A stretch of 64,000 nt of DNA. Origin: Isoperla grammatica. Taxonomy: Eukaryota; Arthropoda; Insecta; Plecoptera; Perlodidae. The number at the start of each line of letters is the position of its first letter. The first letter of the stretch is position 1. The stretch lies in NCBI GenBank assembly GCA_945910005.1, contig OX246745.1:38781215-38845214 (forward strand), read 5' to 3'. This document shows, piece after piece, positions 36,428-47,572 of the stretch. The notes beneath the pieces are model-generated. The model had not been told where the DNA came from and did no database searches. It worked only from the letters and a program-made list of their open reading frames with translations. A program made the translations under genes and the position numbers.

Positions 36428-36935
36428 CCCTTTGAGGCCCACATTAATTCTTGATATCAAAAAACATTTTAAACGGCACCAATAAGACTCTTGATTTTTT
36501 TCAAGATTTTTACATTTTTTTTCAAAATTATAGTATCATTTTTTTAAGGTTCGGGACATTTTTTTGAGTTTTAATTAATTCCCAAAATGTTTCATGAATT
36601 GATAGTTCTTGGACTTCCAACAATTAGGTAGCAGACTTTGAGTTATATGAAAAAAGAATTTGGAAAATCGCATGGAAATTAGCATTGTTATTAGGATCTG
36701 AATGTCCCGGAAAATTATCAAAAATGAGAAAATATTCATCCTTTTACACTTTCTATTTTTGAATATTGTCCATAACGTGTAAATGTTGTTCGATTTGTAG
36801 CCAGAAAAAAAATTTCAACACAATTTAAAAGCGTTTTTGTACCGTGATTCCAGGTGGCATCATTGGGCATGTGAGCTATGATCAAAATATTATGGTTAAG
36901 TACGATTCCAAATGGAATCGCTGGGCCTCAAAGGG
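36428..36935. mobile_element. piggyBac-type MITE, TSD TTAA
   Basis: 508 bp with ends CCCTTTGAGGCCCA and TGGGCCTCAAAGGG, flanked by TTAA (36424-36427 and 36936-36939). The empty site CTATTAAGTGTAG is present in copy A (about 4340-4352). TTAA duplication and CCC-starting TIRs are diagnostic of piggyBac. There is no transposase. Confidence 0.92.
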
Positions 36936-37051
36936 TTAAGTGTAGAGAGAAATACCCCCTTTGTTGTAAAAATGACAGTTGGGTAAAATAAGAGATCATA
37001 TTCCGATGTATACATGAAAGCACACAATGTTATTGAGGAAGAAAATTGATT

Positions 37052-37057
37052 TTTATT
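37052..37057 (-). terminator. Poly(A) signal of gene D
   Basis: AATAAA on the minus strand about 154 bp after the stop. Confidence 0.6.
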
Positions 37058-37210
37058 TCAGTTAGAACAAAGTAGAGGTAGCCAAATAATGGCTGTACAA
37101 GATAACCACTACCCACAAGAAACGAACTTAGCAAGTTATATCATAACTTCATAAGCATTTACAATCACTGTTTGATGCGAGTTAGAACGGCCAAGTGGTT
37201 AGTTAGCTCC

Positions 37211-37789
37211 TTACGAGCTGCTAGATGAACAGCTAGAGGATGAAGAGCTGTCAACGTCAATATGAAGATCAGCACTTGATGACGAGGATGAAGAAGATGA
37301 CGAAGACGATGAGGAAGATGAGCAAGACGAAGAGCTGTCGTCTTCAACATGAATGTGTAATTCGTCACTTGATGAAGAGCTCGATGATGATGAAGATGAT
37401 GATGATGAAGATGAAGAGGAAGATGAGCAAGACGAAGAGCTGTCGTCTTCAACATGAATGTATAACTCATCACTATCACTACTTGAAGAGCACGACGATG
37501 ACGACGATGACGAGGAAGATGACGAAGATGAAGAGCTGTCGTCTTCAATCCACAGATGGACTTCGTCGTCACTCGATGAAGAGCTAGACGAGCATGACGA
37601 CGATGAAGATGACGATGATGAAGAAGAAGAAGAGCTGTCGTCTTCAACCCACAGGTGGACCTCGTCACTTGATGAAGAGCTTGACGATGAAGACGATGAA
37701 GACGACGAGCTGGAGTCGCTGCAATCTCTCTTCAAACGAGCGTCTCCCTCTTGAATGACTTCATTCGATGGGTCGACGACAACAAACGC
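37211..37789 (-). CDS. Secreted poly-Ser protein, copy D, exon 2
   Basis: 579 nt, 192 residues plus TAA; the spliced protein is 210 residues with five modules, as in copy C. It differs at two cysteines: the DCCD motif is DCSD, and the Cys in the Ser run before DELHIHVEDD is Ser. The acceptor TTTCTAG, LKR and the modules are intact. The exon, intron and 3' flank are closest to copy A. Confidence 0.85.
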   Translation of the reverse strand, partial: AFVVVDPSNEVIQEGDARLKRDCSDSSSSSSSSSSSSSSSSDEVHLWVEDDSSSSSSSSSSSSSSCSSSSSSSDDEVHLWIEDDSSSSSSSSSSSSSSSCSSSSDSDELYIHVEDDSSSSCSSSSSSSSSSSSSSSSSSSSDELHIHVEDDSSSSCSSSSSSSSSSSSSSSSADLHIDVDSSSSSSCSSSSS

Positions 37790-38135
37790 CTAGAAATAGA
37801 GAAAACGTGTATGCTTAAGATGTTTCATTACTGATTACCTGCAGAGGGGTATATAAGAAGGAAAATAGCAATTTAAAACGAAAAATGTTCGTAATTGTTC
37901 GTGTACTATTGCTTTTGTAGGTGAAATAGGTGTTTGGCATTCACGAGCCTTTTCACAAATGGATGATGGATGGTGGATACCGCAATTATATTAAACTCAT
38001 AAATACAACCATGAATGTCAACAATTAAAGAACGTTTGTGTCTAAAACTGTCGACACGAATTTCTTTATTTTAATTCCGATGTATACTGGTATGTCTATC
38101 GTGTGTTACTCGTGTAAAGGGTGAAATCCACCTAC
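37790..38135 (-). other. Intron of gene D (346 bp)
   Basis: Phase 0 GT..AG intron, near-identical to the gene A intron. Confidence 0.75.
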
Positions 38136-38189
38136 CTGTGAGCCAGCATAGAGCGCAGCCAGAAGGCAGAATACCAAAGTGAGCTTCAT
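38136..38189 (-). CDS. Secreted poly-Ser protein, copy D, exon 1
   Basis: 54-nt signal-peptide exon, identical to the other copies, followed by GTAGGTGG. Confidence 0.85.
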
Positions 38190-38223
38190 GGTGGTCTAGT
38201 AGTTCTACTTGCCGGACACAGCT

Positions 38224-38263
38224 GAGACTGATAATTCCTCACTTGAGCACTGTGGCTTTTAAA
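38224..38263 (-). promoter_or_regulatory. Diverged core promoter of gene D
   Basis: The initiator TCAGTCTC (start A at 38229) is kept, but the TATA box is CATTTAAAAG (38265-38256) instead of TATATAAAAG. Sequence further upstream is only distantly similar to the other copies. Confidence 0.6.
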
Positions 38264-38265
38264 TG

Positions 38266-39640
38266 CAAGCGGAAGGGGTGTTGACGATACAGAATGCCTT
38301 ATTCCGTTTGCGCCACCGAGACGTACGAGATTCAATATACAAATGGAACGTGATAATTTAGTCGAAACATTTGCCAATGTCAACTCACGTTTACAATTTT
38401 GTAGAACATTTTAATGACAACTTGAATGTGTTTTGCGCAGCACTTCCGGTTTCGAGACTTCGAGTTATGAAACTGTAAGTTGTTCAGCTTGATGAGTAGG
38501 TTTAATTATTTTCTATAACATGCATCATTCAACACAACAGTTTTTCTTTACCGATTTGACACGCATGACCGTAGAACCTTTTAGAAAGTCATCGTCCTAT
38601 GTTTCAGTATGTATATTAGATTTATATTTATTCATTTAAAATTACAAGAAAATGTGGAATGTAACTTAATTTTGGCTTAAAGTTACCAAAAGGATTACAA
38701 GCACAAGATATTCCAATCTTTCAGGAACTAGGTAAAACTTGTTAAGCCAATATGATATAAACTAATAACTTACTTTAATAATACCCTTTAAAATACAATT
38801 ACTCAGTCTTTAATAGAATCTAGTCATAATAAGTAACGAAAACAATGTAATCATAGATCCGGCTAGCCTAAGAACGAACTTCCCGACCAGCACCTTGTTT
38901 CAATACATGGTGGGCGGAGTCGAGATGTAGTCTTGACGGGTAATTCGCTATTCATAATATAGGGGAGGCAGGCTAGGGCCAAATATTCCAAGCTTGCCTC
39001 GCCCGGCCACTTTGGAGCGATATATGCCACTGAGAGGGGTGGGGAACGCTTACGTCACTCAAAAAAACTACTTTCTGTCATGAAACGATAGCAAAATTAA
39101 AATGCACACCCTAATTTAAACGACACTTACATAATGACAATGCAATCAGAATGGAAGTTGTAGCGTAATTAGCAGTGCAGCTATAAATAAAATGCGTTTT
39201 TGCTTCTTAGTGTGAAAAAGTCAAGCTAAAGACTATGGTCCGTTCGTAGGAGAGAATTCAGCCAGGTAGCTGAAATAACTCCCCTACTTTTACCCCCACT
39301 CGGCGGCCGGCTCGGTTTCGATCAGTGAGCGACGAGCGGACACCTGTCGAGATTTCCCTTGAAGATAAGATAAATACCTGCAGTCAACTTTGAAAAAGTG
39401 TAAACTACTGAACTTTTTTAACTTTTGATTAACATTACGGAATATTCAGAAAAAACATTACTCCTACGTTTTTTATTCGTCAAAATAGGACAAAATTTAA
39501 GCTTTGGCAATTAAAATATAACTGTATATTACAATACTAAAAACACTCTTCCACATAAAATTATATTTCATACACGCACACGCACATACCGGTTTCAATT
39601 AATATTAATAATAATACTATTGAATTTGAATGATAGCAAT
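38266..39640. other. Unassigned region upstream of gene D
   Basis: The first 250 bp are a diverged homologue of the promoter-upstream sequence of A-C (GTTTGCGCCA, AACGTGATAAT, GTCGAAACATT shared). The rest has no recognisable gene or element. Confidence 0.5.
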
Positions 39641-39722
39641 AATTGTCGTAAAAATGTGTCCCTGCTGGTGGTCGAACTCAGGTCCATTGGCTTTCCTATC
39701 AACTGAGCTATCGGGCCATGGG
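39640..39722 (-). repeat. tRNA-derived SINE-like unit (minus)
   Basis: On the minus strand: an A-box-like TAGCTCAGTTGATAGG, a B-box-like GAGTTCGACCACC and a tail GGGACACATTTTTACGA shared with the plus-strand unit below. No matching acceptor stem, so it is not a functional tRNA. Confidence 0.55.
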
Positions 39723-39769
39723 AACACATCTTTACTGATTTGCTATTTATAATAATTGTTTTACCAAGC

Positions 39770-39856
39770 TGGACAATCAAACAGTTGGTAAAGCGTCGGT
39801 ACGGAAAGCTGGAGGACCTGGGTTCGATCCCCAGTGGGGACACATTTTTACGATAA
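39770..39856 (+). repeat. tRNA-derived SINE-like unit (plus)
   Basis: AGTTGGTAAAGCGTCGG (A-box region), then a good T-arm CTGGGTTCGATCCCCAG (39818-39834, with B-box GGGTTCGATCC) and the tail GGGGACACATTTTTACGATA. The acceptor stem does not pair, so it is a SINE or tRNA relic. It lies head to head with the unit at 39640-39722. Confidence 0.6.
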
Positions 39857-40370
39857 CTGCTAGAATAATAATGATATTAATGAATAATGAATGAATAATA
39901 ATGATAATAAAAATGATGATACGTACAAAAACAACGTAAATAGCATCCTGCAATTGTGTGGTGTGCGTAACATAGAAGACAATAATCACCCCCAGCGGTA
40001 GTTCCAACTATCGAGCGCGTGTCAGTGACTTACGACTTCTATCACAAGTGGGCGTGCAAGATATTGATCCGTGAATCGTGACACGCGTCATTGTGCGTGT
40101 TTTTACCGTTCAAGGTGGATCGCAATTTACACGATATTTGTTTCCTTCATTAGATGAGCGTAGCGAAGCGGAGTGAATCTTTCCATACAACTCGATCGGC
40201 GCTTTGTCTGTGTGTCTGTATGTATGTATGTGCGCTAAATTGTGTTCGTCGCGCACAGGTCAAACGGCTTGACGTATTTGGCTGAAAGTTTTGGTCAATA
40301 CTCGTGACCACTAAACTAGATGCTGTTAACATAATCAGCAAAATCCGTCAAGATGCCAACCTACAAAAAA
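39857..40370. other. Unassigned spacer
   Basis: No gene seen. It includes a short GTGTGTCTGTATGTATGT tract near 40207 and otherwise unique-looking sequence. Confidence 0.4.
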
Positions 40371-41220
40371 TTAATTGGTGAAATAAATCAAGTTTTTTTT
40401 TTTTAATTAAAACTTATTAACAGATTTAAATAATGTTTAAAATTTATATTGACACTAACAATGTTGATACTGGATAAAAGTTTTGGAACTATAACTTTAA
40501 CCGCCATTTAGTAAAAAAATATTTAGTTTCAATTTACGGGAATTTACATTGGTTTCTTTACAGTGCTCCACTTATACGATTCTCATTTGAGGACCATTGA
40601 AGTTAGATGCACATACTATGCAAAGCGAATGGCGTGTACAATGAGACCTTTCTAAAACTTCTTTTGGAATTTCGATAACGTTAATAGAATGGCAACAATG
40701 GCGTGTTATGTTTTATGACTTTCACGGCAAAAATGCAAATGTTAACAACGAACTTTGTAGACAAATTAAAAAGCTTTTATAATTATTTAAATGCAATTAT
40801 TGTATGATTAAACACTATTTCATTTTAGATCTAGCCTGTATCTACATTATGGACTTTTCTATACACAGATAACTTTAATAGTTTATGAATAAGAGCCTTT
40901 TGAGTAGACCACGGTCGAATGAAAATATGCGGAAATCCATTAAAAAATCAACTTGGAGGTTTTTATTTATTTAAAGAAAACTTTTGAACGGATTTAAATA
41001 ATATTTCGTGTAATTATTAGCAACATATCGAAAAATAATATACACAAATTCTAAGATTTTAACTTAAACCGCCATCTTGTAAAAAAATAATATGTTTGTT
41101 ATTAAAGTATATTTTTTAAGCGGCGTATGATATGCAAAATATTTATTTGATACCTAAAAAAAAAAAAATCGCTCGTCTGGCAACGCGGAGCGTTTTCCTA
41201 GTAATACTTAATAGTTGGTA
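40371..41220. repeat. Diverged relic of the array 3' flank block
   Basis: Weak but ordered similarity to 9630-10210: ATGCACATA..., GACTTTCACGGC, GAGCCT..AGAG/CACGGT, ATGCGGAAAT, AACTTGGAGGTTTT, and CGCGGAGCGTTTTCCTAGTAAT. This marks an older duplication unit whose gene is not detectable. Confidence 0.6.
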
Positions 41221-41547
41221 CATGTAGGAAATATACTGAATTCAATGATACTTGGGTTCGAATGCACGTGCGTATATACACGTAATGAGGGGCTACGAAA
41301 CAGATTGCAGTTTGCTAATTGTCCATAATGGAATAAAATAATCTGCGTATAATAGAAATAAAATAGTCCGTAGGAAAATTATCTTTTGCATTGGAAGCAG
41401 GGATAATGACCACTATCTCTACTTTTGGAATCACAAACATTTTGTCTGCTATTTATAAAACCTACGCGGAACAGGACTTCACATCCCCTGATTTTACCCC
41501 CCCCCCCCCCCCCCTCCTCCCCCCCCAAATGCAAAGTAAATTTATTA

Positions 41548-41625
<78 letters not shown>

Positions 41626-42329
41626 TATTTTATTGTTGCAATACATACAAACTCGGTCAAAACCGGCATAAACATGTTGTACGGACACAAATGTCAAGTA
41701 TTTCCATGTGTTTACCTTATTAAAATCTACTTAGAACTACTTAATATATCTTCTTCTTCTTCTTCTTCTTCTTCTTCTTCTTCTTCTTCTTCTTCTTCTT
41801 CTTCTTCTTCTTCTTCTTCTTCTTCTTCTTCTTCTTCTTCTTCTTCTTCTTCTTCTTCTTCTGCTTCTCAAATGCCCACATTTGGCTATACTACTTAATA
41901 TATCATTGTCCACATTATTTTTTCCAAACCGAACTGTGGATGCTATCTATGTACGGTCGTGGCCGATTTGTACTCATCCCAGCATTCGCTCTTTGTACGG
42001 TGGAAACCACGAAAACCACCATCGGGATGGAGAACTTCTTGAAGTCTTCATTCTTCTTAGTTCAAAAATTTTCGCACTATCCTACACGTGTTCAAAATAG
42101 TTGCTTTTTGCATCTCGATGTATATGTTCGGTTGGAGACCAATTAGTTTAATACTGTCATGGAGCTTACGTGGAACAATGCCATTTGCTGATATAATTAA
42201 CGGTATAACAGTTACATTATTATTATTATTATTTGTTATTATTATTATTAATGCGTTCCTTGAATCACTTGGTTTTAGGACTTCTCCCCTGAACGAATAC
42301 ACCCACAAAATAAAAATGTCATAAGTAAA
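41221..42329. repeat. Microsatellite cluster (C)n, (TTA)n, (TTC)n
   Basis: Poly-C (about 41499-41526), a TTA tract (about 41549-41632) and a TTC tract (about 41752-41862), with unassigned sequence between and after them. All long frames here are microsatellite translations. Confidence 0.85.
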
Positions 42330-42670
<341 letters not shown>

Positions 42671-43159
42671 AAGTAATGTCGCGTGCTATACCACCGAGGC
42701 ATCTTTTATTGGTAATGTAATAAATTTACTTGATGGTTACGTGCTTCTCAAAGTTTCATTCCTATCTCTTCACCCGTTCACTTTCGAGGTTTGGGGTGTC
42801 TCTGAACGTTGTTCTATCTGTGAGGTACTTGGAACTTCTTGGAAGGCTGTGTATGCATGAGTAGACCATAGACAAGTAGACTGCTGTCGATGGATATATG
42901 GACCTTGGCCCCTAGGAGCGCGCAAGAACTGGAAAATGCATTGATTTACAGGTGTGATATACCGCGACGGGACGGTGGGACAAAACACTATACAAAAAAA
43001 CTACAACATAAAACACAAATTTGTAAATTTCAACAACTATAATTACCGTACCAAAGAATAAATACATCTTAGGGCTAAAAAAAACAACACTATTTGATAG
43101 TCAAAACAAATTACACATAAAGGCAAAAGAAAGAAGTTACTCTGTGAAGTAAGAGGAGA
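42671..43159. other. Unassigned spacer
   Basis: Nothing recognisable on either strand. Confidence 0.4.
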
Positions 43160-43167
43160 GGTTAGAG

Positions 43168-43563
43168 CAGGGATGGTGAAGCAAAGGCACGCGTGCCAGA
43201 AGTGGCACGCGAATACTTTCTGGCTGGCGGCACGCAGAAATACGTATAACATATTGTATCAGGTCGAAATTGACCACACTTCACAGCCGTTTTCCAGGCA
43301 TTTAGAGATTATGGGGTTCAAACATTTCGCCTCCAGCGGGGTTTTGCCCAAATGCTACATTATATGGGAAGACTACAACATTACAAACTGACAAACTTGC
43401 CATTTGTTCCCTGCAATCCATAATAGCTATGCGAAGAGTTATATTAAAAACACCTTTTAAAATTTTAATTTGCTTTTTTTTTTAGAATTCGCACACCTGG
43501 ACACAGTTAATTCAATAGTTTGTAAATAATGGCACTCAAGCTCAAAAGGGTTCGTCATCCCTA
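43168..43563. mobile_element. hAT/Charlie-type MITE, TSD GGTTAGAG
   Basis: 396 bp with ends CAGGGATG... and ...CATCCCTA, flanked by GGTTAGAG (43160-43167 and 43564-43571). The subterminal GGCACGCGTGCC and GTGGCACGC are typical of Charlie-like hAT ends. No ORF. Confidence 0.88.
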
Positions 43564-43571
43564 GGTTAGAG

Positions 43572-43947
43572 GCAGCTGCTGTGGCCCAAGAGGGGCTTTG
43601 TTTCTGAACGCTCTGTGTCGTCCTTCATGTGCGTGACAGCAGAGGGCGCTCCCCGACGGGCGGGAGTCAGAGGGCTGACCCCGCGAGGGAAGATGTGGTG
43701 GAACGGGGAAAGCAAGTCACGTGAATATCGAGGACGCGCCGGAGACGGATATGGACGAGTCACCTGTCATGAAAACCCAAGGACGGGACGGACGACAGAG
43801 GACGCAGGAGGACAGAGACGCGGAAAAGAACACGCGATTGGAGCACGAACGGGTGGACGGCTGCCAGCAGGATTGAATGGTTGGGGTGTGTCCATCAGGC
43901 TGGTTATGGCCAGTCAGGTTCGCCACGCTAAGCCATGTATAGGATAA
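43572..43947. other. Unassigned GC-richer spacer
   Basis: Open frames exist on both strands but none resembles a known protein or has exon-like borders. Confidence 0.4.
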
Positions 43948-44291
43948 AGGTCGGTGCACAATAGACCGGTAACGATAACTGTAACGATAGCGATAACGGG
44001 AAAGAAGTTCGATTTCATGTTAAATTACGATACGATGCACAATAAGAGCTTCCCGTTACCGGGCCCGGTAACGGTAACGGAAAGTTCGCCAAGTTTTAAC
44101 TTTACGTTACCGTTCCCGTCCGTACGTTACCGGGACCAATCAGAATCAAGCGTCCACGGCCTGTTAAAAGTATTAGCAAATAGCCGAGCGTCTGCTTAAC
44201 GGGCAATTGTGCATCGAATGCCTTCCCGTTACCGTTTTATCGTTATCGTTATAGTTACAGTTATCGTTACCGGGCAATTGTGCACCGACCT
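43948..44291. mobile_element. Harbinger-like MITE, TSD TAA
   Basis: 344 bp with inverted ends AGGTCGGTGCACAAT, flanked by TAA on both sides (43945-43947 and 44292-44294). A 3-bp TAA duplication fits PIF/Harbinger. Long subterminal imperfect stems are built from GTAACGATAAC-like words. Confidence 0.75.
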
Positions 44292-44695
44292 TAAATAGAA
44301 TAAATACGGTGTCTCATCATTCAAACCCATGAACTTCTGATTCAAACCTAGATTCTCTGAACTCCTCAGTCTTGCCAAAGATCACGGAAATGTGAGTTCA
44401 CGTAAATCGAGAAGGATCTACGCCCCAGTAGACCTTGAGACAGCCGACGAGAGACAAGGGTTCGAGTCCTGTACCAGGGTGGTAAGGATATGTCTTATTG
44501 TCGACAATATCAGGCATGTTGTGACCTATGGTTTGTCTATTATAACTGCCTGGTGTTTACTACACTATACCTAGTACTTTTCCAGGCTTGTAGGCCTATT
44601 TGTAATAAGCAGTGATTACAAGTTTATATTTGATGGCTAAATTAGAGTAATAATATTTGCAGCTTTGTTATTTCTACTATCATCTGTTTGATAAA

Positions 44696-44699
<4 letters not shown>
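44292..44699. other. Unassigned spacer
   Basis: No supported gene or element. Confidence 0.4.
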
Positions 44700-44730
<31 letters not shown>

Positions 44731-45064
44731 CATACATACATACATACATACATACATACATACATACATACATACATACAAAGATACATACATACATACA
44801 TACATACATACATACATACATACATACATACATACATACATACATACATACATACATACATACATACATACATACATACATACATACATACATACATACA
44901 TACATACATACATACATACATACATACATACATACATACATACATACATACATACATACATACATACATACATACATACATACATACATACATACATACA
45001 TACATACATACATACATACATACATACATACATACATACATACATACATACATACATACATACA
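44700..45064. repeat. (TACA)n microsatellite, about 365 bp
   Basis: About 90 uninterrupted TACA/CATA units with a single imperfect unit near 44780. It is open in several frames on both strands (His-Thr-Tyr-Ile and Met-Tyr-Val-Cys repeats), which are not genes. Confidence 0.98.
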
Positions 45065-46805
45065 AACGACAAATAAATCTACAAATATACAAACAAGATG
45101 TGTAAAGATCCACTTGAAAGTTGTAATTGTATTCTATCAAATACCTTTTGATTCTATTTATTTCACAACGCGGACACCCCCTTCCACTTTCACAGTGTTT
45201 CTGGGGTATATTACGTTAAGTATGATCTGCTCGTCCGCCATCTAAAAAAACACAGATTTGCTTTCCTACCTTCTGAAAACAATAAATAAATAACTTTTGT
45301 TTTACATTCTACTTCCTTTTTAAAATTCGCCCGCCGAGTCGTAAGAACAGCTGCTTACTGTATCGGCTGAGTATACCAGTGTCGGGCATGTTTTCTTTTT
45401 CACGGCATCACGGAGCACATTGATGATTTTGATATCTTGGTTGTCTTTCTGTCAAAGAAAAAATTGAAGTTTGTGAACGTGTTTCGATGTAAAATGGAGG
45501 TGTTGTAGGTAGGCCTAACTTGCCTCTGTGGGGTTGTGTGCATTAGAAGATGAGCAAAATGTACTGATTATAGTTCTCTAATTGTAACAAATATAGATAT
45601 TTACGTTTTTAATTGAGTTGTTAGTTAAATATTTATCTCTGCATCTGTATGCTAAGCCTAGGCTACATTCTGTGTCTGTCCGAAAGTTCTTTATGCAGGC
45701 CTAGGCCCTAGGTAGGCCTACCCCTACCCCTAGCCTAGGCCTAGGCCCTAGTCTACCTAGTCTAATAGGCCTGGGCTAGACATTCGTAGTGTGGATATAC
45801 GACTTAACCATAACAATTCACTGCGAGAATAGGTAAGCTGTAGCCGTAGGCTCTGGGCCTATTGTGTGCTTAAGATTAGGCTAGCCTGATCTTCTACAGA
45901 GAGCCTAGAGCTTAGGTCTGAACATTGGTTTAAGCTTACTGTGTACGTATGTGTAGAGTAGGACTAAAGAAATTGTCCTAAATGTTAAATGGGCATGGAT
46001 TCTGGGCCTGGTCCTAGGCCTAGCCCTAGGCTTAAGACTAGAGCATAGGCCTAGACCTTACGGCCCAGGGACCTTTCTAATTCACCACAACTTGCCCTTA
46101 GTTTTGTTAGCCCAGGCCTAGGCTAGTCATATTTTATGGAATGGGCGTGGATCTAGGCCTAGGCCTAGTCTTAGCCCTGGTATTGTTGAACTGGAGGCTA
46201 GGGCTAATCCTGGTGTTATGTTAGGCTCTAGTCTAGTCCTAGGCCTACGCCTGGCATTATGTTAGGGCTAGGCTAGGCCTAGCCATACAGGTAGACTTAT
46301 ATTTCTATTTCTTGAAGCTCTTCTGCAGCTGCACACCTTGCCAGTGCATCCCTGCCCCCCCTCTTCCTGCCCATAGCAACTCTCTAGCTTTCTTCTAGCC
46401 TAGGCCTAGGTAGGCTCTTGGCATACTGACTGTCACTCGTTCTGATAATTACTGTTCATGTAGTTGTAGACTAGTATTTTTTTCAGCCTCTAGGCATGAA
46501 TTTAAGGTACCGGTAGGCTATTGGCTTTAATATGCTGGTCTTGATGATTTTCATTAACATATATGTGGATAGCCTAGATTCACCCCTTGGCACACATAAC
46601 TACGGTACATAACTATGCCGTGTTATTTGCACTTATTTTTGCAAGTACTTATCTGTGCTATTGGGCAGAGTGTAGCCACTATTTATCTCTAGTGCTACCT
46701 TTTACATATGGCCTTTGGCATTGTTAGTTTACTCAATGAGCAATGGGGAAGCCACTGCAAGTGAGGAAATTGATTGCATTTGAGTGGTGTTCATTGCAAT
46801 GATTG
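45065..46805. other. AGGCCTAG-rich non-coding region
   Basis: No coding exon recognised. From about 45640 to 46430 the sequence is filled with variants of CTAGGCCTAG. The stretch about 45160-45510 could hold a non-coding first exon of the atrophin gene downstream, but no signal is decisive. Confidence 0.4.
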
Positions 46806-46813
46806 AACTAAAG

Positions 46814-47242
46814 TAGGGATGACTTCGGATATCCGGAAACCGGTTCGGAACCGGTTCCCAATTGCAATCCGGTTCCATTTTTTGGAACCGGTTCTATTTT
46901 TTTCTAATGCTGTCGGTACGACACTGGTAAAAGCGCGCAGCGAGCCACCACAATCGTCGCCGCCGGTGTCGTCTGCTAATGTAGGCTGACCGGTTGACCC
47001 ACCCCTACTGCACGCCAGTAGCTCTTTGTCTTTCGTGCCGCAAACAACGTGAGTGATTAGTTGGCACTTGACAATGAGTGCTTCAAGTAGGGCCTATGTT
47101 AAACGAAGGGAAATCCACTATGCTTAGTGTCACATAAATATTATGTGATATAAACAAAATTAAAATGTTCAAGAACCGGTTCTGAACCGAATCCGGCGCG
47201 GGAGGATCCGGTTCCAAATTATTAGATCCGAAGTCATCCCTA
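46814..47242. mobile_element. hAT-type MITE, TSD AACTAAAG
   Basis: 429 bp with ends TAGGGATGACTTCGGA and TCCGAAGTCATCCCTA, flanked by AACTAAAG (46806-46813 and 47243-47250). It is filled with CCGGTTC-type words. The element at 54297-54859 has the same TAGGGATGAC terminus. Confidence 0.93.
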
Positions 47243-47247
47243 AACTA

Positions 47248-47472
47248 AAGCGGGTGTTACACGGAGAAGTAAGAAAAGTAAAAAGCAGAAAGTGAAGAGT
47301 AGAGATAGCGTGTAGCTTTACGGGAAAAGAACAAAAGTGAGAAGTTCTCTCCAAAGTAGGAAAATGTTGAACAAGTGAAAAGTGAAAGTGAAAAGTCCCG
47401 TAAGCTACACGCTATCTCTACTCTTCACTTTCTGCTTTTTACTTTTCTTACTTCTCCGTGTAACACCCGCTT
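47248..47472. mobile_element. Foldback MITE, TA target site
   Basis: 225 bp with arms of about 78 bp that are almost perfect inverted repeats, starting AAGCGGGTGTTACACGG and ending in its reverse complement, flanked by TA (47246-47247 and 47473-47474). Its left end overlaps the target duplication of the adjacent hAT element, so the hAT inserted at its border. Confidence 0.85.
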
Positions 47473-47572
47473 TAGGCCTAAGTACTCTTGAAGAAAGTTG
47501 GAAATGGGGATGGAGGAGGAGTTGTTTCAAGGCCCACTAAACTGTTACATTTTGTTTAACATGTCTAATTAA

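Larger units (their letters stand above)
36263..37210. repeat. Array unit, 3' flank block of gene D (part 3)
   Basis: Resumes after the LINE with GATATTCTGTTGTTCTTC and runs to gene D. It is almost identical to 4190-4609 except for the piggyBac-type insertion. Confidence 0.75.

Noticed and set aside
39818..39834. Functional tRNA gene
   Set aside because: The T-arm and B-box are good, but the acceptor stem and D-arm do not fold; a SINE relic fits better.
41391..41898. Poly-Leu, poly-Tyr and poly-Ser frames
   Set aside because: TTA and TTC microsatellites. The single-codon tracts contrast with the mixed-codon serine genes.
44642..45245. Met-Tyr-Val-Cys and His-Thr-Tyr-Ile repeat proteins
   Set aside because: Six frames of a TACA tetranucleotide repeat; no gene signals.
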